Assembly (NCBI GenBank): GCA_033980235.1
Contig: CM067072.1
Span: forward strand, 30,727,759-30,791,758
Origin: Diadema setosum
Taxonomy: Eukaryota; Echinodermata; Echinoidea; Diadematoida; Diadematidae
Length of the DNA stretch: 64,000 bases
Reading direction: 5' to 3'
The position numbers and the translations under genes are program-made. Positions 38,201 to 48,990 of the stretch are shown here, piece after piece. The notes under the pieces are model-generated. The model was not told the DNA's origin. It worked only from the letters and a program-made list of their open reading frames with translations, and searched no databases. Position 1 is the first letter of the stretch; each line of letters opens with the position of its first letter.

Positions 38201-39294
38201 TTTTCGCATGAAAATTGGTTTTCACTGCGTGTAATTATCAACACAAGGAAAGAGGACTGGATCTTTTGATTCTCTAAAGTGTTTCTCAAGTTGCAGCATT
38301 AAGATTTGAAAATCAACAGAATGTATGAATCAAAAATATTCTCATCTCACTGTCCATACCAGTGTAAAGGAAATGACGGTTATTGTAATCGTACACAAAC
38401 ATATAAGCACTCGTCATAAAGTAGTGATAATGTTGAAACTTACTTTACATACTTCTGTCCGAGAACTACATTTGTATGAGTTCTCTCTCTCTCTCTGAGT
38501 TCCCCCCCCCCCCCCACGGTAGCCCAGGGCTACATTGCAGATACATTGGTGACTGACATTTGATGTGATTATTATTACAGATGTCATATATTGTTTATTC
38601 AATTTTTTTGTATGTTTGATTTTTATTTTGTTTGTTAACCCACCAGACATCAAACAAACCATGAGAGGAATCAAGTTCACAATGGAACAGAGGTGAGCAT
38701 CGCAAATCTTTTGTTTTGCAAGTTATTACTGATAGGGAGAAAGAAAGAATTTGCTTTTCTTCGTCCCACGATTATGACGATGTTCACAATTCCGTTGTAT
38801 GATCATGCATGTTTTCCATCAGTACTATTTTGGTTTACCAGTTTGTGTTATTTTTCCTCACAATATGAGTGCAGATGATCACCATAAAGTGTTGTTGAAT
38901 GTTTCTGTTGTCCGAATAAGTCAACAATGCAGAGTCCACTTTGTTTCTGATGAATTTACACCACAAAATGCCACGGGCTGCAGACGCTTTTGTTCATGTA
39001 CATGACGTATGTTATGTTCTATCATTAACTTCAAAGGAGACCTGGTCACGTTATTGCCTTACGACTCATTTTCCCGTTCTCCGTTTTTCGCCACAGGCTT
39101 CCACATCTTCAGCCGAACACACCTGCCACACGTGCTCGACACACTTTTCGTCGCGGAACAAGCTGTTCAAGCACGTCAATGCCACGGGTCACGCTCTCCG
39201 GCTGCCCACCGAAGTCGGCGTGTCAAATCACCCCTCTGTCCCGAAGGGCTCCAAGAAAAAGAAAAAACAGAGAGGAAGATATGAACTCGAATAA
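13861..39294 (+). CDS. DNAJC21: DNAJC21 (Jjj1-type J protein), 16 exons, complete
   Basis: The coding exons are 13861-13966, 26260-26388, 27169-27257, 27853-27978, 28850-29023, 29211-29261, 29887-29966, 31215-31336, 31685-31766, 33324-33575, 35025-35156, 35496-35624, 37086-37193, 37933-38094, 38647-38692 and 39097-39294 (stop TAA). All junctions are GT..AG and the frame stays open for 661 codons. Visible domains: a J domain (residues about 6-70) with HPD at 34-36; the family motif [10 protein letters not shown] (about 141-150); a basic coiled region (about 190-260); a first C2H2 finger (C308, C311, H324, H330); a long acidic tract; three [14 protein letters not shown] basic repeats; a second C2H2 finger (C606, C609, H622, H628); and a lysine-rich tail. 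In the family this architecture belongs to the cytosolic/nucleolar Hsp70 co-chaperone for late 60S ribosomal subunit maturation and export-factor recycling. The protein is longer than human DNAJC21 (about 530 aa), mainly through the acidic and basic repeats. The start is the first in-frame ATG, with A at -3. Confidence 0.95.
14755..15330. other. GC-richer segment of DNAJC21 intron 1
   Basis: Several CpG-bearing words (GCGCTCTG, CGCGCGCTCGG, CCCGCGAGCG) stand out from the AT-rich intron. No open frame with a known domain was found. An intronic enhancer or an old transposon are both possible. Confidence 0.35.
15392..16369. mobile_element. Large foldback element (about 0.93 kb, arms about 450 bp)
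   Basis: The left arm (about 15445-15926) returns inverted as the right arm (about 15990-16369). Examples are AGTGCTCTC with its complement at 16292, AGCATTCAGGATCATGA with TCATGATCCTGAATGCT, and TCGGTCGAGAGGACCTTGGG with its complement near 16030. The loop is about 60 bp and no transposase frame survives. The outer segment 15392-15447 reappears inverted at 24958-25015, so another partial copy exists. Confidence 0.88.
16369..16610. mobile_element. TTGCAA-rich element, copy 1
   Basis: Starts GGGGGCGTTGCAAGAAAGTT directly at the outer edge of the foldback and continues as dense ATTGCAAT/TTGCAA words to about 16600. Same start as the copies at 24.8-24.96 and 30.93 kb. Confidence 0.75.
16790..18350. 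repeat. About 148 bp satellite array carrying X-box (RFX-type) palindromes
   Basis: GTTGCCATGGTAAC occurs at 16938, 17086, 17234, 17396, 17546, 17695, 17839 and 17988, with the variants GTTGCCATGGTTAC at 18121 and GTTGTCATGGAAAC at 18336. Spacing is mostly 144-150 bp. Units alternate between two types, preceded by GGAGAAAGC or by CGACAAGGC / TGACTGGGC, so the true period is a dimer of about 297 bp. Around 17377-17395 two units are fused (GGGCGTTGCGTTGAGAAAGC), the mark of unequal exchange. The word matches the palindromic RFX consensus. Confidence 0.88.
18235..18275. repeat. (CA)n short microsatellite
   Basis: CA/CAGA run with a few interruptions. Confidence 0.85.
20958..20980. mobile_element. 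Micro-palindrome CAGGGAGGTGA/TCACCTCCCTG
   Basis: An 11 bp stem with a one-base centre. ATATAC lies on both sides (20952-20957, 20985-20990) but with a 4 bp offset on the right, so the duplication is not clean. Confidence 0.45.
23596..23635. mobile_element. Micro-palindrome insertion flanked by ATTCCACC
   Basis: CAAAGAGGTT and AACCTCTTTG face each other around CTCC (23604-23627). A perfect 8 bp direct repeat ATTCCACC abuts both ends (23596-23603, 23628-23635). Confidence 0.65.
24640..24720 (-). mobile_element. tRNA-derived SINE head
   Basis: On the minus strand an A-box-like ATAGCTCAATGTGTTG and a B-box-like GGGATTCGAAAC are separated by about 40 bp. The acceptor stem does not pair properly, so this is a SINE or tRNA pseudogene and not a working tRNA. 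Confidence 0.55.
24798..24958 (-). mobile_element. TTGCAA-rich element, copy 2, inside a foldback relic
   Basis: Minus strand begins GGGGGTGTTGCAAGAAAGTC and is dense in TTGCAATTAATTGCAA. At its right edge it abuts an inverted copy of the 15.4 kb foldback terminus (24958-25015). Confidence 0.75.
25830..26135 (-). mobile_element. Foldback with a tRNA-like centre
   Basis: About 80 bp arms (25835-25917 and 26055-26135) are inverted copies, sharing ATGAGATATGAGTTTTCTTC and AACTGCTGATCTG. Between them the minus strand has TAGCCTTGTGGTAGTG (A box) and GGTTTGAGTC (B box). The element ends about 125 bp before DNAJC21 exon 2. Confidence 0.65.
30272..30545. repeat. (ATTC)n microsatellite with CAGT interruptions
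   Basis: About 270 bp of ATTC units interrupted by CAGT blocks at about 30340-30364 and 30507-30536, in DNAJC21 intron 7. Open frames give SIHSFIHS repeats on the plus strand and are spurious. Confidence 0.97.
30930..31106. mobile_element. MITE with TIR GGGCCCCGTTGC (TTGCAA family, copy 3)
   Basis: GGGCCCCGTTGCAAGAAAG at the left is matched by TTTCTAGCAACGGGGCCC at the right. The interior has TTGCAATCAATTGCAA and the palindrome GCGTTTAAACGC. It lies in DNAJC21 intron 7, 108 bp before exon 8. Confidence 0.85.
31334..31412 (-). mobile_element. tRNA-like sequence abutting the exon 8 splice donor
   Basis: The minus strand reads as a tRNA-type promoter pair, A-box-like ATAGTCTAGTGGATA and B-box-like GGTTCAAATTTGTACC. 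The last four bases GTAC belong to the donor of DNAJC21 intron 8 (31337). Stem pairing is imperfect, so a SINE head or pseudogene is likelier than a tRNA gene. Confidence 0.6.
31920..33003 (+). mobile_element. About 1 kb element: TATGCCTCCGC ends, GTCC satellite, tandem AGGTCA sites
   Basis: TATGCCTCCGC at 31920 is inverted as GCGGAGGCATA at 32964-32974, and the left end also folds on itself (GCCTCCG..CGGAGGC). Next come a GTCC/GTAC tract (31962-32083) and a roughly 330 bp motif repeated about twice: ATATCTC, then CATCAAACTTGG, then GGGTCA/AGGTCA clusters. AGGTCA half-sites occur as spacer-1 triplets at 32193-32212 and 32507-32526, and as a cluster at 32349-32383. No ORF with a transposase motif. 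Confidence 0.8.
34259..34440. mobile_element. GC-rich foldback in DNAJC21 intron 10
   Basis: AAATGATGCACAGGAT and GTTAGTGAAGGTGCGGCGC on the left return inverted on the right, around a centre near 34355. A looser outer pair (CATTTTATAAAATGGGTCG near 34440 and GAACCCATTTTATAATTG near 34896) suggests a composite reaching about 34920. Confidence 0.75.
34776..34825. mobile_element. Micro-palindrome insertion flanked by GTCAGGCC
   Basis: CCAGGGAGGTGGAAGAG (34782-34798) and its exact complement (34802-34818) form a 17 bp stem with a 3-base loop. GTCAGGCC is directly repeated at 34776-34783 and 34818-34825. Confidence 0.7.
35205..35234. repeat. (TG)n microsatellite
   Basis: About 15 TG units just after the donor of DNAJC21 exon 11. 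Confidence 0.9.
36440..36641. mobile_element. TTCGCG/TTTTCG-type MITE in DNAJC21 intron 12
   Basis: TGTAAAAGTAGATATTTTCG on the left matches AAATTTCCACTTTTAC on the right in inverted orientation. The interior is rich in TTTTCG words, like the copies at 5.2, 7.1, 45.4 and 53.8 kb. Confidence 0.55.
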
Positions 39295-39450
39295 TGGCTG
39301 CCACATACCTGCCATATTTATTTTAAAAAAATATTGAATTGGTGTCTGCTGACTTGCCAAGCTGGTAGTTTAGTTGCTTCAGCATCAAAACTCTATTTTC
39401 AAATATTTATGATACAGAACAGCAGAGCATTGGCCACACAGCAGTTTCAG

Positions 39451-39714
39451 AGATGGTATAGTTTTGGTTGAGAAATGAAGCAGAACAAAATGGTCCTAAT
39501 AAAAGGAGGACTCACTTTTTATTAGGACCACTTTGTTTTAGGTTTTTTTTTTTATTTCTCAGCCATTTCTAAACTGATTTTCATCAAATAAACTTGTAAT
39601 TCCTCCTAGAATTGTATGGTCTTTACTATTCGTATAAGTGGTTTCTAATTATTTTGCAAAAAGTTAAAATCTGAATCCCCATCTCAAGCAAACCTATACC
39701 CATCCCTCTGAAGT
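39451..39714. mobile_element. TTAA foldback family, copy C (shortened)
   Basis: Begins AGATGGTATAGTTTTGGTTGAG and ends CTATACCCATCCCTC, with the family's central hairpin GGTCCTAATAAAAGG / CTTTTTATTAGGACC. It starts about 155 bp after the DNAJC21 stop and carries AATAAA at 39498 and 39587, so it may lie in the 3' UTR. Confidence 0.75.
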
Positions 39715-42700
39715 CTAATCTCATGTATTCCTCAAGCCAAGCATCCATGTGAAAGTTCACTCCATGCAAGTTGACCCAATTAAAAGTGAATTCAAACAAA
39801 CAGCACAGAGACAATTTTTATGAAATTTGTACAAAGGAAAATAAGGCAGTTGAGGAATTTCAAATTTTCACATGCTTTTGGGAACAGCAATCTGCAGTCA
39901 CAGTCACATATGCAAATTAGATGAGATGATGTCATAGATCAGAAGGCTCCCTTTTGACCTGCCAACAAATATTTACTGAAATGCCATTCTTGAAATGAAT
40001 TTAAGAAGATGAAATTATGTCCTCCGCATATAATTATTGTAGGGATTTGAGCATTGATTATGACAGTGATCAATGGGAAAATCAGGAGGCAGTGAACTCT
40101 TGTCTACTTTGCACAGTGACAGTGACAAAATATCAGGCTGTTTTGTGTAAACACATGAAAATCCAAACAAAATCTGTAACTTTTCGTAATTTTGTTTTCA
40201 AATTTTACTGAAAATGTCGCTACGGTACATCTGTATTCTGTCTGATTGTAATCATTACTGCAGTCATCGTGAAGGCATATATAGTACATCCTACATCATT
40301 TTGAACATGAGGGGCTACTGAATATGAAGATCTGTATGCAGTGACTTGCATGGAAGCTGAGATTCAGGACACCAGGGCCTCCAAAGACTATTGAATTCAA
40401 TGTATTAGATTAAGCAATAACAATTATCTCTGGATTAGATTGAAAACATCCTGTTAAGCTTTTCTGGATGTGGACTTGATGAGCTGATTCAACATTTATG
40501 CAATTTTTTTTTTTATGTAAATCGGTTATCTGTAAATCACTTTAAAGAATATAAATTATATGTGTATATATATATATTTTTTTTCTCCCGATCATAGACT
40601 TGTGTCATTTGATTAGCATGCCAATGAGAGGGGCCCCAGAGGCAGATTGGTTTTTAATTGTCTTACAAGTCAAAGCTTCAATTTCACAGTACAGTGGGAA
40701 TTCAATAAAGAGATCTGATGTTACAAATTACCTGATATAACAAACTAATTTCTCCTGTCCCAATTAATTCATTTCCTTTGTTTTGCATTGTTTGTTGACT
40801 ACTGATACATTACAAAATATCTGATATAAAGATCACATTGACTTGGTCCCAAAGATCGCATTATATTGAGTTTCCACTGCATTTTCTTTTGCACGCTACC
40901 AGTAGTTCACATTGTGGTATTGTTGATTTTCATCGTACAACATAGTTTTAGCATCTCCTTTGGGCAACATGGGCAAGTCCAGAGCTTCCAAGTTTCCCTG
41001 ATTCTGCAGGGGCACTCCCTGAATACGTATGTGTTGAAATATCTTTCTACATGGTGAAAAAGAATATAGGAGCCACCCTCTTGAAATTACTTTTCCCTAT
41101 GAAGATGCATGTAACACAGAAAATACATGTATCTTCCTTAAAGGGATGGTATAGTTTTGGTTGAGATGGGAATTCAGGTTTCCAACTTTTTATGAGATGA
41201 GAAACCTTATGTAATATGAAAGAGCATAATTCTAAGAGGAATGCAAAGTATATTTGATGAAATTGGTTTTGAAATGGCTGAGATATCCAAAAACAAAGAG
41301 GTCTAATAAAAGGTGAGACCCACCTTTCATTAGGACCACTTTGTTTTACTAAGCTTTTGGATATCTCAGTAATTTCAAAACCGATTTTCATCAAATAAAC
41401 TTTGAATTCCTGTTAAAATTGTATGCTCTTTCATATTTCACAAATGGTCTCTAATTATTTCAAAAAAAAATTAAAATCTGAATCCCCCACCTCAACCAAA
41501 ACAATACCATCCCATTAAAGCTTTGGAGATATGCGGATTAGTAATATGCTGTGTACATGTGCTTGTACTATAGCAGTGTATGATGCTGTTGGTTGTATGT
41601 ATACGGGTACAAAGTCCAATAAATGACACGAACATTTGTCTTCACAAGAAATACTACTCGGGTACGACAGGTTATTATGTCGCATCATTGTTTTATGAAA
41701 TTCTAGCACTTGTGGTTGAGTGAAAGTGTGCTTCCCGGATGAATATCTGTTTAGAATGTGAAAGAAATAAAATGTATGTACTGTATATTCAACTTATACA
41801 TGTAGACAAATACATAGAAAGGGGGTGTCAATTTACCCAGCATTACAAGTTTGTGTAATTTTACATAATGTAACCATCCTGAAAGTGCATGTGTGAGTGT
41901 TCTGTAGAATGCATGCCTTTTATAAAACTTGGGTCTTAATGGCAACAGTAAACATTAAAATCACTGCCACAGAAATTGTATAATCTCACATCAAAATAAA
42001 GCCAGTTGACATATTTTTTTCCACTGAATAAATTTTTAATGAAAAGTCACTAATCACATCAGTGACCATGCACTGTAACACATAGCATGAAAGATTTTAC
42101 AATGTACTGAAACAGGTCAATTGTTCATAACTGCTCTGTTGACCACTAACATCCATAAAGGGCACTGTCCCACAAATTACCATTGGTGCAACACATCACC
42201 ATCAGCAGCCAACTGCATTAATACTTTTCCTGTTCTCTGTCACTTTCCCTATGTACCATGGTATCACTTTCAATTCTTGAGAAGAACTGTAAGCAGATGG
42301 CCTACTTCTGAAAATACATCTTTGAATTTCTGGGCTTGATATTGTGCTATACAAGTACATGTAGTGTATAATGGAAACTTTCTATCAAGAGATTCAAAGA
42401 AAAAAATGATATGTGTGATCAAAGACTTTTCACAGTTGCAACAGAAAAAGAAAATAAAGCTCCCACATTCCAAGCATATTTGGGTTTTTTCTCACAAAAA
42501 AACAAAAACAACTAATTGACACAAAATGAAATTCCCTGCACTCAATGACATCTTTAGGTCAATTTTCCAATCAAGACTAAATAAACATGAGATTGTGTAA
42601 GAGAAAGGAACAACAGATTAATATAATTATAGAACTGAAATAAGCAATTTGAGTAAACTGTATAAATGAGCTCCTTACCACTGTTCTACTGTATATGATG

Positions 42701-43650
42701 CAGCTTGAAGCCTAGTGCTGTGTACGCCATATATTTTGCGAGGGTTTTATTTCATTAATTTCACAAGTCAGGTGCTTTTTGCAAATTTAAAAACAAGCAA
42801 AAATATTAAAACTTGACCCCGTCATGAATGCAACATGCACGCATACAGTTCTTTGTTCATTTCCGTACTCCCCCATCACAAATGAAACCCCTCATGAAAT
42901 TACTGTAAAGTCCCTATTCGCGAAAAATTAGACTCGGTATTACGGTATATTATGGTTTATACACAGTAATCCAATGGATCAAGACATGCTGGAAAATATG
43001 GCAAATTTTGATCAAAAACATTCATCCAACTGACCATACCCTTAAAATCACCAGATTCATTGCAGCTCATTACAACACACTGGTAAGAGTTGGGCAATAT
43101 CCTCTATTTCAACAATATACAATTATATGTACCTCAAAAGTCTTAAACCCTGTCACAGGGATTTTTTTTAGACAATATCTGCAAGCATTATATGAGCTTT
43201 CATAAAATACATTGTATGAGAAAAAGGGGAAGTAAAAGAGTATTCCTGGGATTTTTCGTAAAGCTGTGTTTTATCTACTACTCTTCATTTAGTAGTTGTC
43301 TTTAAATTTTTAGTTTGCTCTCTTTACAGTGTGTTAAATTATGATCCCAAATCATGGGCTGTTGCACATCTAAACAAGATCATTATTCTATGATACAAAA
43401 ACACACAATACACATTGTACAAGAAAACAAAAATACCAAAAGATATTAAACACAGTATATATGATATAGCAGTTGCCCCACAGACAATGATGTGATGTAA
43501 AGAACTGTGAAACAACTAAATAGTTTGTAAGAGCACTATATAAATAGTAATCATTGTATTGCCTACATTTGATGTTACTGTGACATGCAATCTGCACAAA
43601 ATTTCAGGTTGGAAGACTAACAGAGAAAGACCTTGTACATACTGTTTCAT
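39715..43650. other. DNAJC21-ALKBH7 intergenic region
   Basis: Apart from copy D at 41.1 kb and a TTTGCGAGGG/ATTCGCGAAA MITE-like relic at about 42720-42960, no exon, RNA gene or recognised domain was seen. The DNAJC21 polyadenylation site is not resolved; AATAAA also occurs at 40704. Confidence 0.5.
41138..41518. mobile_element. TTAA foldback family, copy D (best preserved)
   Basis: TTAA at 41138-41141 and 41515-41518. TIR AGGGATGGTATAGTTTTGGTTGAG is mirrored by CTCAACCAAAACAATACCATCCC. The arms are complementary almost throughout and meet at a GGTGAGACCCACC core. Confidence 0.88.
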
Positions 43651-43654
43651 TTCA

Positions 43655-44053
43655 TTCTAGTTGCAAAAATTTGTTTGTTTTCCTTTTCCATCTGACAAGA
43701 TGGCTGGATAGCCCATACTCAGCTGCACTAGCTCCACTTCCTGGGGTCCGGTACACGTTGTGGGTTGGCCTACTAGGGGCGGACCACTTCACTGGGTTAT
43801 GCATGCTGCTCTTTTCGATGAATACATGAATAAAAAGGGATCTTCTACACGCATGAGTTGAGACTCTCTCACGCACTGGACCTTCGTTTTATGTCCTATC
43901 CAAGGGACAGAGTGTTTTGCCTCTACTAGAGAAGACAGCATAACACACAACATTGGTTGGTAAGACTCACTTGAAATCAAACCCGTCCCTGAACCTGAGT
44001 AATTCGACCAGAAGCAGGATACGCTACTGACTAAGCCACCTCGCTGCCCTAAA
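43655..44053 (-). mobile_element. tRNA-derived SINE, near full length
   Basis: Minus strand starts AGGGCAGCGAGGTGGCTTAG (A box GTGGCTTAGTCAGTAGCG), then GGTTTGATTTC (B box). The body contains CCCTTGGATAGGACATAAAA, GTAGAAGATCCC and CATCGAAAAGAGCAG, a SINE body type seen in marine invertebrates. It lies about 200 bp beyond the ALKBH7 stop codon. Confidence 0.75.
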
Positions 44054-44259
44054 CTAAGAAAATATAATAATAGTAATGATAATAATAATCAGTTCTTAGA
44101 ACACATACCTGGTAATACCATACAATAGCCTGATATAGTCTCTATGCGTGAAAATATGACCTTACTGCATTGATGGGGCATCAACTGCTTTTCACATAGA
44201 ATGTATTACATGTATACGACTTGTAAGAGTCTGTCAATTATTGCATCATCTAGCAGTCT

Positions 44260-47183
44260 TCACTGTGGAGGTGAAACTTCGTTCCGACACATAATGGATA
44301 TTCTCCTGTCTCTGGGTACAGGTTTCCCTCTGAAGATAGAATCCTCATCCTTCAGAACCTCATGGGTGTAGTCATAGCGTATGGTGTCTCTGAAGAGAAA
44401 AAAGAGTGATATTCTATCGATTTAAACTTGTTTCTTGGAAGAAAAAAAAAATCACTAGTATTATGTCACATGAAACAGGAAATATATCTTAACATGTTTT
44501 CCTCACACACTGGTCTCAATTAATCATTTGATCAATTGATTGAATAAGCATTCAGAGAATGCAATTGCAATTGATATTGTTATTTGGATGCAATTTGTAA
44601 TTGATATTTGAAATAGTAGAGTCACTGAAATTATGTAAACATTTTATGCAAGAGGAAATCCTAAATGTGAAGAAATATCCAGCAAGAATTTCAGCATGGG
44701 ACACCATGTACCAGGTGTTTCAGGACTGAGTTGAAAAACAGAATGCAAATGGACCAGTGCCATGAACAAGTGAATGTGTGGCTTTCATCCCTTTCTTTTA
44801 AAACTTTCATCTTGAAAAATTGCAGATCAGGACTTCAGTTGTACCAGCATTAGCAGCATTTGTTTGTCATGAGGATTTAAATATTGATTAAAAAAAAAAC
44901 AACATTACTGGTGTATTGTATTCTAATTTCGTTAAAATGAAAGCAAACAATATTATGCTAATCACAGTGCCCATATGGACTAAAACTATACACTTGCCGC
45001 ACCAGTATGGTATGTATGATGCCCCTAGAAAGCCTCTATCAGTCAAGGAGAAGAAACAATAATTGTTCTCGGTGCTAAATAAAAGCCTATTTGGTTCTCT
45101 GCTGTAGAAGGGAAGTCACCTGTACCTCATGACATAGAGAGACCGCGGAAGGAGGAGTGCGTTAACCCATCTAGCGTTGTCCGCACAGTTGACCAGCCTC
45201 ATGACCGCCGGGGAGAGAAGGCACAGGCCAGCAATGGTTGATCCACAAAACTGGACGACAGAGGGGAAGAAGCATAAGAAATTTCATCACTGACCATTTG
45301 AGTCAAACCAGCTGCACTCATCTCGCTCGGCTCAAGAAAGTTTGTTTCACCATCTAATGATATTCAGTGATAGGCAGAGCTCCATTTAAAGTGGTATGAT
45401 GCTGACAGAATATTACTGTATAGGCCATATATTTAGCGAGTCTTAAGTTTTCGTGAATCCAGACTTTCCAACAATTTCGCGAGAGGTTATTGAATTTGCA
45501 ATCGCAGAGTACAGCATTGTCACATTCATGTCAGGATAAGAATGAATATTTTCGTGCATTTTCATTTTGTGAGTAACACCCGACTTGGTGAAATTTGCAA
45601 AAAATTAAAAATTTTGCAAAATATTAGGCCTATACAGTATAGAGACAGTTTACCACTGCACTGAAGAATTTAAAAATTACTGCACGATAGTCTGTTTACC
45701 TTGAAAAAAAAAAACGGAAGAGGGAAATACACACAAGCTGGTACACATGATTTTGAACAGGTAATATTGATACACTTCCTCACCTTTACGCTGTCTACAT
45801 GAGCTTTGATGTAGCCGTTCTTCGCAAGGTCTAAGACGTGCACCAGACTAAGTTGTGAGGCTTCTGATGAGAACGCAGTGTCCCGGATCCTTTGAATGAT
45901 GCGACTGTTGAGATCGGACCACTGGGACTTCTCTGTCTCTCTGAATCCATGAATCGCCTTTAAAATGAAAAAAAGATGATGGCATACAAGTCAGATTCCT
46001 CCTCCTAAGCATTATCAAGCTAGAATAAGTAACACCAAGTAAAAACAATAACAACAAAAAACTATAAAACAAACCATATTTTGTACTTCAGCCAAGTGTA
46101 AAACGTTCATTAAACTTTTGCAAGCTCTGGATTCATCACAGACTACATTTGACTTTGAATACCTGCGTACATGTATGAAATTGCAGTCTCGGTGAATTTC
46201 ATTTGCAATTTAAGCTTCTTCCATAGTATTTTTTGTCTTAGGTGAAGAATTCTCTTTTGGCAATTAGTCAATCATGGACATACTCTGAACAAGCAGCCTC
46301 AATTCATAGAAAGCTTGCATTTGTTTCTGGATTACAATTGTAGACTTGATCTCCAACACAATTTTTGTTGGTAGAAAGGCTGTTTTCATCACAGTGGCAA
46401 ACATAAAGCCATGCGGGCATTAACTTTTAATTCGATTCTTCAGGAATAAAAAAACATTTTTTGAAATTCCATTTCAACTGCAATCATTTCAGCAAAGCCA
46501 TAAAGGTTTCAAGTTGCATGCCATTCATTTTCCAGCCATGGAAAATTCAGTTTGTGATGCATGAATATGGGGCTGCTACAATGCAGTCCTATGACTAGCA
46601 CACCAGATAACTGCGCATAATAAAAATTGACATTATCACCTCCCCCCCCCCAAAAAAAAAAAAAAATAATAATAATAATAAGCAATAGATAAACAAAGTA
46701 ATTGAAAATGAAACACTGGTGAAAATATTTTCATTTGTTCACTAACATTACATTTTCATGAAAGAAAAAAAAAATCAGTTCTTCTGGCTTGTTATGAAAA
46801 TAGATAAATTATCACTGATTTGTACAAATATTTTTATAAAGGTTGCTTCAGCTGTCCAGTGCACTCACATTGTCCCAGTGATCATACTCGTAGCGTATTT
46901 TCTTGAGGAACCTCTCAACCTCTTTCAGCAGTGCCGATTCTTCCTCCTCTGTGATAAAATCCGGTATGATCCTAAAGTCTCTTCCAGCAACAGCTCTCAT
47001 TTCCTCATCGCTGTAGTCCAACAATTCAGAGCTTTCAGTCACTGATGACAAATTTGATGCTGTAGATGAAGACCGAGCAGTGGTGCTGACTGCTAACGTA
47101 CGCGTACATCTTGGACATCTCACGACAGGAGATAGTGTTCTCAAAGTTAGCTGCAGAAGGCCACCTGACCAAAGCCTGGACAT
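44260..47183 (-). CDS. ALKBH7: ALKBH7, mitochondrial AlkB-homologue dioxygenase, 4 exons, complete
   Basis: In transcript order the exons are 47183-46869, 45957-45784, 45250-45126 and 44389-44260 (stop TGA), giving 247 codons with GT..AG junctions. The product is an Fe(II)/2-oxoglutarate oxygenase of the ALKBH7 group. Evidence: the subfamily block [19 protein letters not shown], the iron ligands H158-x-D160 (in KAHVDSVK) and H214 (in YDYTHEVL), and the 2-oxoglutarate-binding arginine region RRISIMCR (233-240). Residues 1-40 are rich in Arg, Ser and Leu with almost no acids ([17 protein letters not shown]...), as expected for a mitochondrial presequence; the family acts in the matrix in necrosis and fatty-acid metabolism. 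The start is the first true ATG of the frame. Upstream in-frame codons are only TTG. Human ALKBH7 has 221 aa; the extra length is N-terminal. The gene is tail-to-tail with DNAJC21. Confidence 0.94.
45413..45640. mobile_element. MITE with TIR TACTGTATAGGCC in ALKBH7 intron 2
   Basis: TACTGTATAGGCC (45414) is inverted as GGCCTATACAGTA (45627-45639). The interior has AATTTCGCGAGAGG and related words. Confidence 0.8.
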
Positions 47184-47879
47184 TGTGTTGGTGTCGGTGA
47201 TGGTTCTTCTCAACCATGAAATTTCCCACAAAAGACGAAAGCTTGCACTTGCGAAGCCGAAGGTCTCCTCCAGAAGTAACAGTTAGTAGTCCTAACAGTA
47301 CTCAGTAGATCTAACTGCGACCAGCCTGAACGTGCAGCATTCGGGACCAGTTTAAATGTGTGAAGGAGCGCCCAGGGGTTTAATACTCCAGATTGAGAAG
47401 GTGTCCTACACAGTACAAAAACACCAAAACAAAGTAATTTTAACAATAACTGCATAATGTGTGCCTGTTTGTGTTACTATTTAGACCAACAACAGTTACA
47501 TGTATGTTCTTTGTGTTACCAATGAGAACAGAATTACATCATAACGTACCAGTAAAAAATAAGTCACAGTGTTTATACAAGTGTAGATCTAACGTTAACT
47601 TAGAATTATTATCTGTGATACACTTACAACTGCACCTCAGTCTCCCGTACTTTACAAGTTCAACCGAGTGGATTGTACATTATTTTGTAGATTAATCCTG
47701 GGCCTAAATCTGCATATTATATGCAATCAAATTAATCAATGCCAATGCCCCAATGGTCATGAAGTCGAGTGAATTATGGATATTATCAAAATTTGATTTA
47801 AAACGCGCAAACAACTACTCTCTATTTAAATCGGAGTTACATACCGGTACTGTTGAAATGCAGGTCAGTGGTGAGTGGG

Positions 47880-48005
47880 ATTTTCCCGGATCCGTGTACC
47901 GTACTGTATACGTACCGCAGCCGCGCCGACCGGGGGCCGGTGAGTACACGGTACCACGATACGACAGTCGTGTGATGGGAACCCGGCCCTGCGAAGCATG
48001 CATGC
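47880..48005. other. CpG-rich patch upstream of ALKBH7
   Basis: About 125 bp of markedly GC/CpG-rich DNA with small inverted words (CGTGTACCG / CGGTGAGTACACGG), 0.7-0.8 kb upstream of the ALKBH7 start. It may be a distal promoter element or a GC-rich transposon fragment. Confidence 0.35.
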
Positions 48006-48703
48006 GCATGCATATTTAGTTTGCATTTTGAGGGCTGAGCCAACTTGCAAAAGAATGTAAAATACTATAGCGCCATCTCGCGGTATCCTATAATGCAACT
48101 TAGGCATTTACAGGTTACTGTATGTAGTCGTCTCAAGAATATTATTCTTTTAGGGCCATTTCATATTCACCTTTTCAAAGGCTTTCGGAAAGGAAAGTAA
48201 GACCGGTTAGGCCCTATCGTTTGAGAAAATGAAAAGTGAAAATGACTTTGATATATGCGTGGATATGCATTTTCATGATGATTTTTTTAAGTTCATATAA
48301 AATTTTCCCCATATCCATGCAGTCAAAAATAAAAGGAAAGAGAACATTAAGAAAATAGGCGGAGTATATTACTACAGGAGGGCGAACAGTAAGAAGATGA
48401 TGCTGAAGTAGTAGGCTTAGTGTTAAGAATAGTGTTATTATAATCATTATTTATTTGATCAGCATTTCCAGATGACAATGCAGAAGTCACAAAATTAAGC
48501 GTAAAGTCAAAATGAATTGAGTATAATATGAGAAATTGGGATTCCCTGATTTGCTTCTCTAAGTTGCCGGGCGAGGAAAATAATATGAATTCAAAATGGC
48601 CATTCCCAGGTCTTTCCAAACATCAGGAAGCACGAGAAAACATGTAGGAACCATGACGATAGGGGAACAAATTAATCTTTTGTCTCACGAAGAAAATCGA
48701 AGT

Positions 48704-48990
48704 AAGGTGTACATAAATGTGAAGGGTTTGTTTGCAAAAACCGATAAGTCCATTTTTGAAGATTTTGAAGTACGTCCTCTGTCATAAAGTACAAAATAAT
48801 ACCTTTTAAATGATATATTGGTCACTACATATAAAGGTATATTGTTGAAGTTATGGTCAAAAGAAGCAAAAATTTTCTTATTATTCTCTTTATTTTTCTT
48901 GACCTTTAATCGCAAATATCTCCATTTGGCAAATATGGACTTATCGGTTTTTGCAAACAAACTCTTCATGTGTAAAATGTGCATACATAA
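48704..48990. mobile_element. Foldback with arms GTTTGTTTGCAAAAACCGATAA
   Basis: The left arm (48704-48758) and right arm (48930-48990) are inverted copies (AAACCGATAAGTCCAT / ATGGACTTATCGGTTT). The spacer is AT-rich without a frame. Confidence 0.8.

Noticed and set aside
43930..44053. Functional tRNA gene
   Set aside because: A and B boxes are present but stems do not close and the sequence continues into a SINE body of about 300 bp.
47184..47231. Longer ALKBH7 N-terminus starting 16 codons upstream
   Set aside because: That codon is TTG, not ATG, and the downstream ATG at 47183 begins a plausible mitochondrial presequence.
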